Source: Streptomyces bluensis
GTDB taxonomy: Bacteria; Actinomycetota; Actinomycetes; Streptomycetales; Streptomycetaceae
NCBI RefSeq assembly: GCF_014650715.1
Contig: NZ_BMVM01000011.1
Span: forward strand, 62,001 to 126,000
Length of the DNA stretch: 64,000 nt
Direction of reading: 5' to 3'
The notes beneath the pieces were generated by a model. The model was not told the origin of the DNA. It was given only the letters and a program-made list of their open reading frames with translations, and searched no databases. Numbering within the stretch: position 1 is the first letter of the stretch; each line of letters starts with the position of its first letter. This document shows positions 35,833 through 44,704 of this stretch, one piece after another. Made by a program: the position numbers and the translations under genes.

Positions 35833-37014
35833 ATGCTGGACATCGCCGAAGAACTGCACCGGTGGGTCGAGCAGGGGCGCGACTTCGCCGTGGCCACCGT
35901 CGTGGCCGTCGGCGGCAGCGCACCCCGCCCGGCCGGCGCCGCCCTGGCGGTGGACACCGACGGCACGGTGATCGGCTCGGTCTCCGGCGGGTGCGTGGAG
36001 GGCGCGGTCTACGACCTGTGCACCCAGGCGCTCCAGGACGGCGAGCCCGTCCTCGAACGCTTCGGCTACAGCGACGAGGACGCCTTCGCCGTCGGCCTCA
36101 CCTGCGGCGGCACCGTCGAGATCCTCGTCATGCCGGTCCGCTCCGGCGACCGGGCCCGCCCGGTGCTCGCGTCCGCGCTGTCCGCCGCCGCGCGCGGCGA
36201 GGCGGCGGCGGTGGCCCGGATCGTCTCCGGGCCGGCGGAACTGCTGGGCCGCGCGCTCCTGGTACGGCCCGACGGTGGGTACGAGGGCGGTTACGAGGGC
36301 GGCTTCGGCGCCCACCCCGGGCTGGACCGCACGGTCGCGGCCGAGGCGGGCGCCTTCCTGGACGCCGGCCGCACCGGCACCCTGCACATCACAGAGCAGG
36401 GCTCGCGCTGCGGAGCACCGCTCACACTCCTGGTGGAGTCCTGGGCACCGCGGCCCCGGATGATCGTCTTCGGCGCGATCGACTTCGCGTCGGCACTCGT
36501 CCGCATCGGCAAGTTCCTCGGCTACCACGTGACGGTCTGCGACGCCCGCCCGGTGTTCACGACCGCGGCCCGCTTCCCGGAGGCCGACGAGGTCGTGGTC
36601 GAGTGGCCGCACACCTACCTGGAGCGCACCTCGGTGGACGCCCGCACGGTGCTGTGCGTCCTCACCCACGACGCCAAGTTCGACATACCGCTGCTGAGGC
36701 TCGCGCTGCGGCTGCCCGTGGCGTACGTCGGCGCGATGGGCTCCCGCCGCACCCACCTCGACCGCAACGAGCGCCTGCGCGAAGCCGGCGTGACGGAACG
36801 GGAACTGGCCCGCCTCCGCTCACCGATCGGCCTGGACCTCGGCGCCCGCACCCCGGAGGAGACGGCCCTGTCCATCGCCTCCGAGATCACCGCGCACCGG
36901 CGCGGCGGCAGCGGAGTGCCCCTGACCGGGGCACACACGCCGATCCACCACGATGTGACGTTCGGTCAGCAGAGGGGGACGTCCGGGAGCTTGGCCGACG
37001 GGTGGTCGATGTAG
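35833..37014 (+). CDS. xdhC: XdhC/CoxI-family molybdenum cofactor chaperone
   Basis: 393 aa. N-terminal XdhC/CoxI domain (ATVVAVGGSAPRPAGAALAV, SVSGGCVEGAVYD) and C-terminal Rossmann XdhC domain (MIVFGAIDFASALVRIGKFL, VGAMGSRRTHLDRNERL). Family members bind, protect and sulfurate the cofactor before insertion into xanthine dehydrogenase. A short GGYEGGYEGGFG repeat lies near residue 150. The gene starts 17 bases after the large subunit. Its last 49 bases overlap, antisense, the 3' end of the M23 peptidase gene, and its final residues look atypical, so the natural stop may have been extended by drift. Confidence 0.9.
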   Translation: MLDIAEELHRWVEQGRDFAVATVVAVGGSAPRPAGAALAVDTDGTVIGSVSGGCVEGAVYDLCTQALQDGEPVLERFGYSDEDAFAVGLTCGGTVEILVMPVRSGDRARPVLASALSAAARGEAAAVARIVSGPAELLGRALLVRPDGGYEGGYEGGFGAHPGLDRTVAAEAGAFLDAGRTGTLHITEQGSRCGAPLTLLVESWAPRPRMIVFGAIDFASALVRIGKFLGYHVTVCDARPVFTTAARFPEADEVVVEWPHTYLERTSVDARTVLCVLTHDAKFDIPLLRLALRLPVAYVGAMGSRRTHLDRNERLREAGVTERELARLRSPIGLDLGARTPEETALSIASEITAHRRGGSGVPLTGAHTPIHHDVTFGQQRGTSGSLADGWSM

Positions 37015-37778
37015 ATGTTGCTGACGAAGCCGTTCTGGTCCCGCAGCTTGCTCCACCAGTTGTTGGTGTAGCCCTCGGCGTTCACCGTGTCGCCCTGCTT
37101 CTGGCACAGGACCCGCACGCTGGTGGGGCCGCTGAGCGTGGTCACCACCGGCGCGCTCAGGCGGGCGTCGCTGCGCACCCGGACGTCGCTGCCCCACGTC
37201 ATGTACGGCGTACCGGCGCCACCGCAGGCGTTGTCGCTGGTGAGGTAGTACTGGTTGTAGCTGCCGGGGTAGGCCAGCCCGCTGCCGTTGATGACGATGT
37301 TCTGGCCGACACCGTTGTAGAGCTGCTCGTAGTGGATGTGCGCGCCGCTGGAGTTGCCGGTGCTCCCGGTGGTTCCTATCTGCTGGCCCTGTGCGACGGA
37401 GGCGCCGTTGGCGACGCTGAAGGAGCCCAGATGGAAGTAGTAGGTCCGCCAGCCGCCGCCGTGCTCGATGGAGATGTAGTTGCCCGCGCCGTTCGCCTCG
37501 TAGTAGCGGTAGGCGGTACCCGCCGCCGAGGCGAGGACCGGAGTGCCGCTGGTGCTGCCTCCGTCGGCGCGGACGAAGTCCAGCGCGCGGCGGACCTCGG
37601 CCGAGTGATGGCTGTAGGTCCACTTCTGGCCGCAGGGGTAGGGGGCCTTGAAGTTCGGTGCCGCAGCCAGGGCCGGTCCTGAGGTGGCCGCGGCGGACAG
37701 CTGGACGGGGCCGAGCAGCAGGCCGGCCAGCGTGCACAGTACGGCGGCAGCGACGGCCCACAGGCGTCTGAAACGCAT
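36966..37778 (-). CDS. Secreted M23-family metallopeptidase with SH3-like tail
   Basis: 270 aa. Sec signal peptide (MRFRRLWAVAAAVLCTLAGL, cleavage near AAATSG). The LytM domain carries HxxxxxxxxxD (SHHSAEVRRALD) and the HIH motif GAHIHYEQ that bind zinc. A C-terminal SH3-like domain (DVRVRSDARLSAPVVTTL, NNWWSKLRD) probably binds peptidoglycan. Likely cuts wall peptides outside the cell. I chose the ATG at 37778, behind GAAAGGGGC; upstream codons would precede the signal peptide. It overlaps the end of xdhC on the other strand. Confidence 0.9.
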   Translation of the reverse strand: MRFRRLWAVAAAVLCTLAGLLLGPVQLSAAATSGPALAAAPNFKAPYPCGQKWTYSHHSAEVRRALDFVRADGGSTSGTPVLASAAGTAYRYYEANGAGNYISIEHGGGWRTYYFHLGSFSVANGASVAQGQQIGTTGSTGNSSGAHIHYEQLYNGVGQNIVINGSGLAYPGSYNQYYLTSDNACGGAGTPYMTWGSDVRVRSDARLSAPVVTTLSGPTSVRVLCQKQGDTVNAEGYTNNWWSKLRDQNGFVSNIYIDHPSAKLPDVPLC

Positions 37779-37917
37779 CTGGCGGTGCCCCTTTCGTGGG
37801 GAGCAGCAGGAAGCCGCCGCCCGGTCGGACGGCGGACCGCGACACAAAGTAGGCAGGCGCGGTGATCTCGGCAAGGCCTTTCGCGACGTGCAAGGAGGCG
37901 TGGAGACGGCGCCTGGC

Positions 37918-38391
37918 TCAGGGCGTCGGCTCCTGCCGCAACAGAGCGTCCACCGCCCGTCCGAACATCCAGCGGGCCGCCGACTTCAGGGGCAGGTCCA
38001 GAACGCCGGGCAGCAGGCGCACCGACAGCTCCTCGCGCCAGAGCACCCGGGACCCTCCGTCGCCGTGCGGGCGGACCTCGATCTCCGCCCAGCCGGTGAC
38101 GAACCGTCCGCGTTTGGCCAGGCGGCACAGGGCCGTGGCCGTGGGCCCCGTCGGTGGCTGCCAGGTGACCACCTCCATGGGATCGTCGAAGGCGAGGGCG
38201 CCGAGTCCCGAGCGGGCCACGAAGACCGTGCCCTCGCGGGTCGGCGGGGGAGTGAGCACCCTGACGGCGGTCAGGGGGACCACGTCGGCGTGACGTTCCC
38301 AGTGCGTGAGGCGGTGCCAGGCATGGTCGACGGGGAGCGGGGTAACGCGTTCCAGGAGGAAGAGGACCACTGGGTGATCGTAAGCAGTCAT
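37918..38391 (-). CDS. SRPBCC-family protein
   Basis: 157 aa with the START-like beta-sheet and hydrophobic cavity of the SRPBCC superfamily (FLLERVTPLPVDHAWHRLTHW, GWAEIEVRPHG, LDLPLKSAARWMFGR). Members bind lipids, polyketides or other hydrophobic ligands, or act as cyclases. No signal peptide. The ATG at 38391 has no ribosome site. It lies 74 bases downstream of the MerR regulator on the same strand and may be co-transcribed. Ligand unknown. Confidence 0.8.
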   Translation of the reverse strand: MTAYDHPVVLFLLERVTPLPVDHAWHRLTHWERHADVVPLTAVRVLTPPPTREGTVFVARSGLGALAFDDPMEVVTWQPPTGPTATALCRLAKRGRFVTGWAEIEVRPHGDGGSRVLWREELSVRLLPGVLDLPLKSAARWMFGRAVDALLRQEPTP

Positions 38392-38465
38392 GACCGGTGC
38401 GCGTTGGCCCCGTGGACGGCGGACTCGCGCAGGGTTTCCAGGCGCGGAGGTTGCGTTGACGCGGC

Positions 38466-38816
38466 TCAGGCACCTGACATGAGTTCGCTCAATCGCCGCT
38501 GCGTCTTGCGGAGTTCGGCTTGCCTTGCGTCGAGCTGTCCGGCCAGGGCGTCGAGCTCCGCTCGCAGGTCAGGGCACATCTCAAGGGACGTGCCGTGATC
38601 GCCGGTGCGAGCGCAGTCGAGGTACCGCCGGATGGCCGAGGTTCCCAAGCCGGCGGAGATCATCGTCCTGATCTGGGCCACGCGGGTGACATCGGACTCG
38701 GCGTAGTCCCTGTATCCACTGCTGGTGCGAGCCGGGACCAGTAGCCCACAGTCCTCGTAGTGGCGTAGCGCTCGCGCGCTCGCGCCGGTCAGCTCGGCGA
38801 GCTCGCTGATCAGCAC
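38466..38816 (-). CDS. MerR-family transcriptional regulator
   Basis: 116 aa. N-terminal winged helix with ISELAELTGASARALRHYED and the RTSSGYRDY recognition segment, a dimerising coiled coil at the C-terminus (ALAGQLDARQAELRKTQRRL). It lacks the metal-binding cysteines of MerR proper. I chose the GTG at 38816 behind GAGGAGGAATCG; an earlier ATG would add 33 residues that do not fit the family. It is divergent from a serine hydrolase whose promoter shows the classic MerR geometry, so that gene is its probable target. Effector unknown. Confidence 0.88.
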   Translation of the reverse strand: MLISELAELTGASARALRHYEDCGLLVPARTSSGYRDYAESDVTRVAQIRTMISAGLGTSAIRRYLDCARTGDHGTSLEMCPDLRAELDALAGQLDARQAELRKTQRRLSELMSGA

Positions 38817-38837
38817 CGTCGATTCCTCCTCATCGGC

Positions 38838-38869
38838 TTGACCTTCACGCTGACGTGAACCCATACCGT
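38838..38869 (+). promoter_or_regulatory. MerR-type promoter with dyad in a 20-bp spacer
   Basis: TTGACC (38838-38843) and TACCGT (38864-38869) are separated by 20 bases, over-long as in MerR-controlled promoters. The spacer starts with the perfect dyad TTCACG-ctga-CGTGAA (38844-38859). The predicted start site is at or just before the hydrolase ATG at 38878, so the mRNA may be leaderless. Confidence 0.7.
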
Positions 38870-38877
38870 CCTGCGGC

Positions 38878-39501
38878 ATGACAACTGGAACAACCCAGCG
38901 GCGTGCCTCGATCATCCACGGTTACGGCGCATCCCCCGACGATCACTGGTTTGGCTGGCTTGCTGAGCGACTCAGGGAGCAGGGCGTCCCGACCACGATC
39001 CCGGCTCTTCCGAAACCGCACGACCCAGATCCCGCGCGGTGGACGGAAGCCGTACGCGCCGACGTGGGAACCCTGAACGAGAACTCGATAGTCGTCGCAC
39101 ACAGCCTGGGCTGTCTGACCGTGCTGCGCTGTCTGCGCTCTCTTCCGGACTCCTGGCACCTCGGCACCCTCGTGCTGGTCTCCGGATTCATCGACCGACT
39201 GCCCGCGCTCCCGGACCTGAACTCCTACATCGGAGGCGGCTGCGACGTGGAGGGGCTCGGCAACCACATCGGTCGGCTCACCATCATCCGGTCGGACGCA
39301 GACCCGTACGTTCCGCCTGGTCACACCGACCGTCTCGCCGACCTACTCGGAGTCTCCGCACAGGTGGTCCCCGGAGCCGGTCACTTCCTCGCTTCTGACG
39401 GCGTCACTTCACTACGCGAAGTCCTCGAAGCCATCACGCACGGCGCTCGCCCGAGGTGCTGTACCTCGTGTGGTGACGGCGGTGGTGTGCGGCAGGCATG
39501 A
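38878..39501 (+). CDS. RBBP9/YdeN-family alpha/beta serine hydrolase
   Basis: 207 aa. HGYGASPDDHWFGWL at the oxyanion side, nucleophile elbow AHSLGC with Ser, and late His in PGAGHF; Asp probably in RSDADPYV. The family are small cytosolic serine hydrolases of mostly unknown substrate. The ATG directly follows the MerR-type promoter, with no ribosome site, consistent with a leaderless message. It is divergent from the MerR gene and probably under its control. Confidence 0.88.
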   Translation: MTTGTTQRRASIIHGYGASPDDHWFGWLAERLREQGVPTTIPALPKPHDPDPARWTEAVRADVGTLNENSIVVAHSLGCLTVLRCLRSLPDSWHLGTLVLVSGFIDRLPALPDLNSYIGGGCDVEGLGNHIGRLTIIRSDADPYVPPGHTDRLADLLGVSAQVVPGAGHFLASDGVTSLREVLEAITHGARPRCCTSCGDGGGVRQA

Positions 39502-39537
39502 CCCACCGCACACCCGCGCCCCACCCCGCCCCACTGC

Positions 39538-40935
39538 TCAGACGTCGAGCAACTCCCGCACCCGAACAGGCATCCCTGTCTCGAACGACCGGTTCGCCGC
39601 CAGCCCCGTCACCAGCGACCGCGCCCCGTCGACCGCGTCCGCCGCGCGCCCCAGCGGGTCGTGAGCCGACGGCCGGTCGCTGTCACCGCCGCCACCGTTA
39701 CCGCCGCCACCGTCAACGCCGCCGAACAGGTCGGCCAGCATCCGTACGTCCCCGCCCCCGTGCCCGCCCTCACCCGTGGGCACCTTCACCTCGCGCGGGG
39801 GCTCCCAGAAGCGGCGCACCAGCAGCTCCGTGCGTCCCGCCTCGTCGCCGACCGCCGTGCCGTGCATCACCGCGCTCGCGCCGTCGGACCGTACATCGGG
39901 CCGTGTCCACGTCGACTCCTCGACCAGCAGCTCGATACGGCCCTCGCTGCCGTTGAAGGCGATGCGGTAGCCCTCCCAGGGGGCGTACGCCGTGAGGTGG
40001 TACGTCAACGTGGCCCCGGACGCGTACCGCACCAGGACCGCCATGTCGTCCTCGATGGTCACCCCGGGCCCGAACACGTTCTGGTCGCGGTGGTAGCCGT
40101 CCTCGTGCTCGGCGTCCAGATACAGGGAGGACAGGACGGAGGAGTCCGCCAAGTGGACCGCGAACGGGTCGTTCTTGGCGGCTGCCGAGCCGTGGGCGCG
40201 GTCGTAGTCGCGGGCGAGGCCCCGGCGGCGGCCCGCCTCGTCGCCGTAGAAGAACAGGCCGCCCTGGGCGTAGACCGTCTCGGGCCGCGAGCCGAGCCAC
40301 CAGTTGACCAGGTCGAAGTGGTGGGTCGACTTGTGGACCATGAGGCCGCCGGAGTTGGCCTTCTCGCGGTGCCAGCGGCGGAAGTAGTCGGCGCCGTGCC
40401 GCAGGTCGAGCAGCCACTCGAAGTGCACCGAGCCGATCTCGCCGATCTCACCCGAGGCGATCAGTTCCCGGACCGCAGCATGCACGGGGTTGTAGCGGTA
40501 GTTGAAGGCGACCCGGACATCGCCGCCCGTGCGGCGCTGCGCCTGGAGGATGCGGCGGGCGCGGTCCGCGTCGATCGTCATCGGTTTCTCCGTCACCACG
40601 TCGCAGCCCGCCTCCAGGGCGCGCACGATGTAGTCGTCGTGGGTGCGGTCCACGGTGCACACCACGACGCGGTCGACGCGTTCGCGGCGCAGCATCTCGT
40701 CGAAGTCCTCGGCCGCGTAGGCCGGTACGGGCGCACGTCCCGGGTGCGCCGCTGCCAGCCAGTCGTTGTGGACGGCCATACGGTGCGCGTTGACGTCGCA
40801 GAAGCCCACCAGCTCGATCCGGTCCGAGTAGGCGCCCGCCAGCGCCTCGGTGAAGAGCTGGGCGCGGGCGCCCAGGCCCACCACGGCGGCGCGGCGGTGT
40901 CGTGGGGATGCGGTGCAGAGGTCTTGTTGTGACAT
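39538..40935 (-). CDS. Gfo/Idh/MocA-family NAD(P)-dependent sugar oxidoreductase
   Basis: 465 aa. N-terminal Rossmann fold (AAVVGLGARAQLFTEALAG), the EKP motif (VTEKPMTIDADRARRIL) with the catalytic Lys, and a C-terminal beta-sheet domain with FNYRYNPVHAAVREL, RWHREKANSGG and a likely active-site HKSTHHFDLVNWWLG. Near the C-terminus is a Gly/Asp-rich linker (GGVDGGGGNGGGGDSD) not common in the family. Start behind AGGGAAG. It is divergent from the sugar ABC importer, with an operator between, so it probably acts on the imported sugar or sugar acid. Confidence 0.9.
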   Translation of the reverse strand: MSQQDLCTASPRHRRAAVVGLGARAQLFTEALAGAYSDRIELVGFCDVNAHRMAVHNDWLAAAHPGRAPVPAYAAEDFDEMLRRERVDRVVVCTVDRTHDDYIVRALEAGCDVVTEKPMTIDADRARRILQAQRRTGGDVRVAFNYRYNPVHAAVRELIASGEIGEIGSVHFEWLLDLRHGADYFRRWHREKANSGGLMVHKSTHHFDLVNWWLGSRPETVYAQGGLFFYGDEAGRRRGLARDYDRAHGSAAAKNDPFAVHLADSSVLSSLYLDAEHEDGYHRDQNVFGPGVTIEDDMAVLVRYASGATLTYHLTAYAPWEGYRIAFNGSEGRIELLVEESTWTRPDVRSDGASAVMHGTAVGDEAGRTELLVRRFWEPPREVKVPTGEGGHGGGDVRMLADLFGGVDGGGGNGGGGDSDRPSAHDPLGRAADAVDGARSLVTGLAANRSFETGMPVRVRELLDV

Positions 40936-40962
40936 CCGGATCTTCCCTAGGGTCGAGCGGGG

Positions 40963-40977
40963 TGGAAGCGCTTTCTA
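40963..40977. promoter_or_regulatory. LacI-family-type operator between divergent sugar genes
   Basis: TGGAAGCGCTTTCTA, a near-palindrome centred on GC|GC like the operators of LacI-family regulators in Streptomyces. It lies 27 bases upstream of the oxidoreductase ATG and 19 bases upstream of the binding-protein ATG. No lacI-type gene lies within this window next to it, so the regulator must be encoded elsewhere. Confidence 0.7.
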
Positions 40978-40996
40978 CCCGGAAGGGGTGACCCAC

Positions 40997-42292
40997 ATGC
41001 CCGGAAGCAGGACAAGGACGTCCTTCAGGCCCCGCGCCGCGGCCACGGCACTCGCGCTCTGCGTGGTGCTCGCAGGCTGCTCGGGAGGGGACGGATCGAG
41101 CAGCGCCGGCGGCAAGGTCGTGCTGCGCTACACCTGGTGGGGAAACCCGGACAGGGCGGCCAGAACCCAGGAGGCCGTCGACCTCTTCGAGAAGAAGAAC
41201 CCGGGGATCGAGGTGCAGACCTCGTTCTCCGGATACGACGCCTACAAGCAGAAGCTCGCCACCCAGGCCGCCGGCGGCGACGCCCCCGACGTCATGCAGC
41301 TCGACTACCGCATGATCGACCAGTACGCCTCCGGAGGCGTACTCATGGACTTCGCCGAGCAGCCGGACGCCCTGGACACCGGTGAGTTCGACGCCGGGCT
41401 CCTCGCCACCGGCAGGGTCGACGGCAAGCAGTACGCGATCCCGCAGGCCCGCGGCACCGAGACCGTCGTGTACGACACCAAGCGGTGGAAGGCCAGCGGG
41501 GTCGAGCCGCCCCGCGAGGGCTGGACATGGAGCCAGTGGGCCGATGCCATGCGGGAACTGGCGAAGAAGACGGGCAAGCCCGGCGCCACCGACCCGGGGC
41601 AGAGCGAGGACGCCTTCGAGGTCTGGCTGCGCGGCCAGGGCAAGGCCCTCTACACCAAGGACCGCGAACTCGGCTTCACCGCCGACGACCTGGCCCGCTG
41701 GTGGACCTTCACCGACAAGCTGCGCAGGGAGGGCGCCGTCTCGTCCGCCGAGCAGACCACCCAGATCGACGGCACCGTGGAGAACACCCCGCTCGGGCGC
41801 GGCTACACCATCTCCGACACCAACTGGGACGCTCCGTCCAGCGGCTTCCTCGCGCTCATCCCGGACGGGGTCACCCTCGCGCCGATGCCCTCCGGCGAGG
41901 ACGGCACACCGGGCCAGTACTTCAAGCCCTCGATGTTCATGGGCGTCTCCGCCGACACGACGCACCCCAAGGAGTCCGTCCGGCTCATCGACTTCATGCT
42001 GAACGACGCGGAGGCCGCGAAGATCCTCGGCGCCACCCGCGGCATCCCCGTCAACGAGACCCTCCGGGACGCGATAGCCCCCGAACTCAAGGACTTCGAC
42101 AAGACCGTCTACGACTTCCAGGCGTCCCTCGACGGCAAGCTCAACGCTCCGCCCCAGGCGCCCCCTTCGGGCGACAGCGCGCTGCAGACCACCTTCCAGC
42201 GCGACTACGACCAGGTGTCGTACGAGCGGATCTCACCCCGCGAGGCGGCCGAGAACTTCATCACCGAGGCGAAGGCGGAGCTGAGGCCATGA
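40997..42292 (+). CDS. Sugar ABC transporter substrate-binding lipoprotein
   Basis: 431 aa. Lipoprotein signal: RPRAAATALALCVVLAGC with the lipobox Cys at about residue 28, followed by a Gly/Ser linker. It is a family-1 solute-binding protein (VVLRYTWWGNPDRAARTQEA). The ATG at 40997 follows GGAAGGGGTG. It is first in an operon with two permeases, and its stop overlaps the first permease by four bases (ATGA). No ATPase gene present. Ligand is probably a sugar handled by the divergent oxidoreductase. Confidence 0.93.
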   Translation: MPGSRTRTSFRPRAAATALALCVVLAGCSGGDGSSSAGGKVVLRYTWWGNPDRAARTQEAVDLFEKKNPGIEVQTSFSGYDAYKQKLATQAAGGDAPDVMQLDYRMIDQYASGGVLMDFAEQPDALDTGEFDAGLLATGRVDGKQYAIPQARGTETVVYDTKRWKASGVEPPREGWTWSQWADAMRELAKKTGKPGATDPGQSEDAFEVWLRGQGKALYTKDRELGFTADDLARWWTFTDKLRREGAVSSAEQTTQIDGTVENTPLGRGYTISDTNWDAPSSGFLALIPDGVTLAPMPSGEDGTPGQYFKPSMFMGVSADTTHPKESVRLIDFMLNDAEAAKILGATRGIPVNETLRDAIAPELKDFDKTVYDFQASLDGKLNAPPQAPPSGDSALQTTFQRDYDQVSYERISPREAAENFITEAKAELRP

Positions 42293-43224
42293 CCACCACA
42301 CAGACGAAGGCGGCCGTAAGGCCGCAGGCCGACGTCCCGAAGAAGCCCGTTCGCCGCCGACGCGAGGGCGCCGCCTGGGTGTTCCTCTCGCCCTGGGTGC
42401 TCGGCGCCTGTGTGCTGACCCTGCTCCCCATGGCCGTCTCGCTCTACCTCTCCTTCACCGACTACGACCTGTTCAACGCGCCCAACTGGGTGGGCCTGCG
42501 CAACTACACGCAGATGTTCACCGAGGACCCGCGCTACTGGCGGTCGGTGGGCGCGACCCTCACCTACGTCGTCATCGCCGTGCCCCTGCAACTCGGCCTC
42601 GCGCTCGCCGTCGCCCTCGCCCTGAAGACCATGAGGCGCGGCAGGGCCTTCTACCGCTCCGCCTTCTACGCGCCCTCGCTGCTCGGCGCCTCGATGTCCA
42701 TCGCCCTGGTCTGGCGGGCGATCTTCAACGACGGCGGCACCGTGGACAACCTCTTCGGCACCGGCGGCTGGGTCAACAAGCCCGGCTGGGCGCTGTTCGC
42801 GGTCGCCCTGCTGACGGTGTGGCAGTTCGGCGCACCGATGGTGATCTTCCTGGCCGGACTCCAGCAGATTCCGGGGGAGTTGTACGAGGCCGCCGAGGTC
42901 GACGGCGCGAGCCGGTGGCGTCAGTTCCTCTCCATCACGGTGCCGATGCTGTCCCCGGTGATCTTCTTCAACCTGGTGCTCCAGACCATCCAGGCCTTTC
43001 AGGTCTTCACCCCCGCCTTCGCGGTCAGCGCGGGCAAGGGCGGGCCCGCCGACTCCACGCTGTTCTACACGCTCTACCTCTACGACCGCGGCTTCGTCGC
43101 CTCCCACATGGGCTACGCGTCCGCCATGGCCTGGGTGCTGCTGATCGCCATCGGCGCCGTCACCGCGGTGCTGTTCCGCACCTCGCGCTCCTGGGTCTTC
43201 TACGCCTCCGAGGGGGACCGATGA
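42289..43224 (+). CDS. Sugar ABC transporter permease (MalF type)
   Basis: 311 aa, six membrane spans with a basic cytoplasmic start. The EAA loop ELYEAAEVDGASRWRQFLSI is present. Overlaps the preceding gene by four bases (ATGA) and the following one similarly, so translation is coupled. Forms the channel with the next permease; ATP hydrolysis probably by a shared ATPase encoded elsewhere. Confidence 0.93.
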   Translation: MTTTQTKAAVRPQADVPKKPVRRRREGAAWVFLSPWVLGACVLTLLPMAVSLYLSFTDYDLFNAPNWVGLRNYTQMFTEDPRYWRSVGATLTYVVIAVPLQLGLALAVALALKTMRRGRAFYRSAFYAPSLLGASMSIALVWRAIFNDGGTVDNLFGTGGWVNKPGWALFAVALLTVWQFGAPMVIFLAGLQQIPGELYEAAEVDGASRWRQFLSITVPMLSPVIFFNLVLQTIQAFQVFTPAFAVSAGKGGPADSTLFYTLYLYDRGFVASHMGYASAMAWVLLIAIGAVTAVLFRTSRSWVFYASEGDR

Positions 43225-44090
43225 CCACCACGACGTCAACCACCGTCGCGCGCAAGCCACTTGACTGGCGGCGCCTCGCCCTGCACGCCGGATGCCTGGC
43301 CGCTCTGCTCGTCATGCTGTACCCGCTGGCGTGGCTGCTCGCGACCTCCCTCAAGCCCGCGAACGAGGTCATCGCCAGCCTCAATCTGCTGCCCGGCAAG
43401 CTGGAATGGTCGAACTACAAGACCGCCCTGGACGGCGTGAACGACGTCTCCGTCACCCGGCTGCTCACCAACTCCCTGCTGATCGCGGGCGGCGCGGTCG
43501 TCGGCAACGTCATCAGCTGCTCCCTGGCCGCGTACGCCTTCGCCCGGCTGCGGTTCCGCTTCCGGGGGCCGCTGTTCGCGTTCATGATCGCGACGATCAT
43601 GCTGCCGCACCACGCCGTGCTGATCCCGCAGTACATCATCTTCAACCAGCTCGGCATGGTGAACACCTACTGGCCGCTCATCCTGCCCAAGTTCCTCGCC
43701 ACGGAGGCCTTCTTCGTCTTCCTCATCGTGCAGTTCATGCGCGGGCTGCCGCGTGAGCTGGAGGAGGCGGCGCGGATCGACGGCTGCGGCCCCTTCCGCA
43801 GCTTCTTCAGCGTCATCCTCCCGCTGACCAGGCCCGCGCTGATCACCACCGCGATCTTCACCTTCATCTGGACCTGGAACGACTTCTTCACCCAGCTGAT
43901 CTACCTCTTCTCCCCCGAGAAGTTCACGCTGACGCTGGCCCTCAGGTCGTTCGTGGACGCGTCCAGCACCTCGGCCTTCGGCCCGATGTTCGCCATGTCG
44001 GTGATCGCGCTGCTGCCGATCGTGCTGTTCTTCCTCGCCTTCCAGCGGTTCCTGGTCGAGGGCATGGCGAACTCCGGGATCAAGGGGTGA
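43221..44090 (+). CDS. Sugar ABC transporter permease (MalG type)
   Basis: 289 aa, six membrane spans. EAA loop ELEEAARIDGCGPFRSFFSV and the family tail ANSGIKG are present. Overlaps the previous permease by four bases (ATGA). Second channel subunit of the sugar importer. Confidence 0.93.
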   Translation: MTTTTSTTVARKPLDWRRLALHAGCLAALLVMLYPLAWLLATSLKPANEVIASLNLLPGKLEWSNYKTALDGVNDVSVTRLLTNSLLIAGGAVVGNVISCSLAAYAFARLRFRFRGPLFAFMIATIMLPHHAVLIPQYIIFNQLGMVNTYWPLILPKFLATEAFFVFLIVQFMRGLPRELEEAARIDGCGPFRSFFSVILPLTRPALITTAIFTFIWTWNDFFTQLIYLFSPEKFTLTLALRSFVDASSTSAFGPMFAMSVIALLPIVLFFLAFQRFLVEGMANSGIKG

Positions 44091-44095
44091 GCGGG

Positions 44096-44704
44096 ATGCG
44101 GACGACCCGCGAGGCGGGCGAGATCTTCGGCCCGCGCATGACGCTGTTCGCCGACGTGCTGAGCATCGGGTTCGCCACGGCCGTGGCCTGTCTGCCGCTG
44201 GTGACGGCGCCCGCCGCCCTGTCCACGGCGTGCGCGGTACTGCGGGGCGTACGGGAGGATCGGCCGGCCACCGCCGGGCGGTACTTCACGCTGCTGGGGC
44301 GGCGACTGCGGGTGGGCGACCTGGCGGCCGGGACCGTCGCCCTGGCGGGCGTGCTGCTGGCCCTGGCCGACCTGGCGCTCGCCGGCGCCGGGCTGCCCGG
44401 CGCCCCGGCCTTCGCTCTCGCCGCCGCGGCCATCAGCGCGTCCGCGGCCGTGGTCGGCCTGCGCGCCTGTGGCCGGCCCGAGTCGGTCACCGACTGGCCC
44501 GCTGCGGTACGGGCGGCCGCCCGCGACACCGTACGCGACACGGGCGGCAGCGCACTCGTCCTGCTCGCCCTCGCGGCGGCCGCGCTGTGCGCGTGGGCCC
44601 TGCCGCCGCTGCTGTTCCTGGTGCCGGGCCCGCTGGCCATGGCGCTCACCGCCGTCCATGTACGGGGCACCGGACCGGACGCTTACCGGCTAGGGCAGCG
44701 CTGA
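44096..44704 (+). CDS. YesL-like (DUF624) membrane protein
   Basis: 202 aa from the ATG at 44096; a GTG at 44087 overlapping the permease stop is an alternative start. Two or more membrane pairs (ADVLSIGFATAVACLPLV; long Ala/Leu-rich spans) and a short conserved AALSTACAVLRGVRED region as in YesL proteins, which often follow sugar ABC permeases. Function unknown; co-transcription suggests a role connected with sugar import. Confidence 0.75.
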   Translation: MRTTREAGEIFGPRMTLFADVLSIGFATAVACLPLVTAPAALSTACAVLRGVREDRPATAGRYFTLLGRRLRVGDLAAGTVALAGVLLALADLALAGAGLPGAPAFALAAAAISASAAVVGLRACGRPESVTDWPAAVRAAARDTVRDTGGSALVLLALAAAALCAWALPPLLFLVPGPLAMALTAVHVRGTGPDAYRLGQR

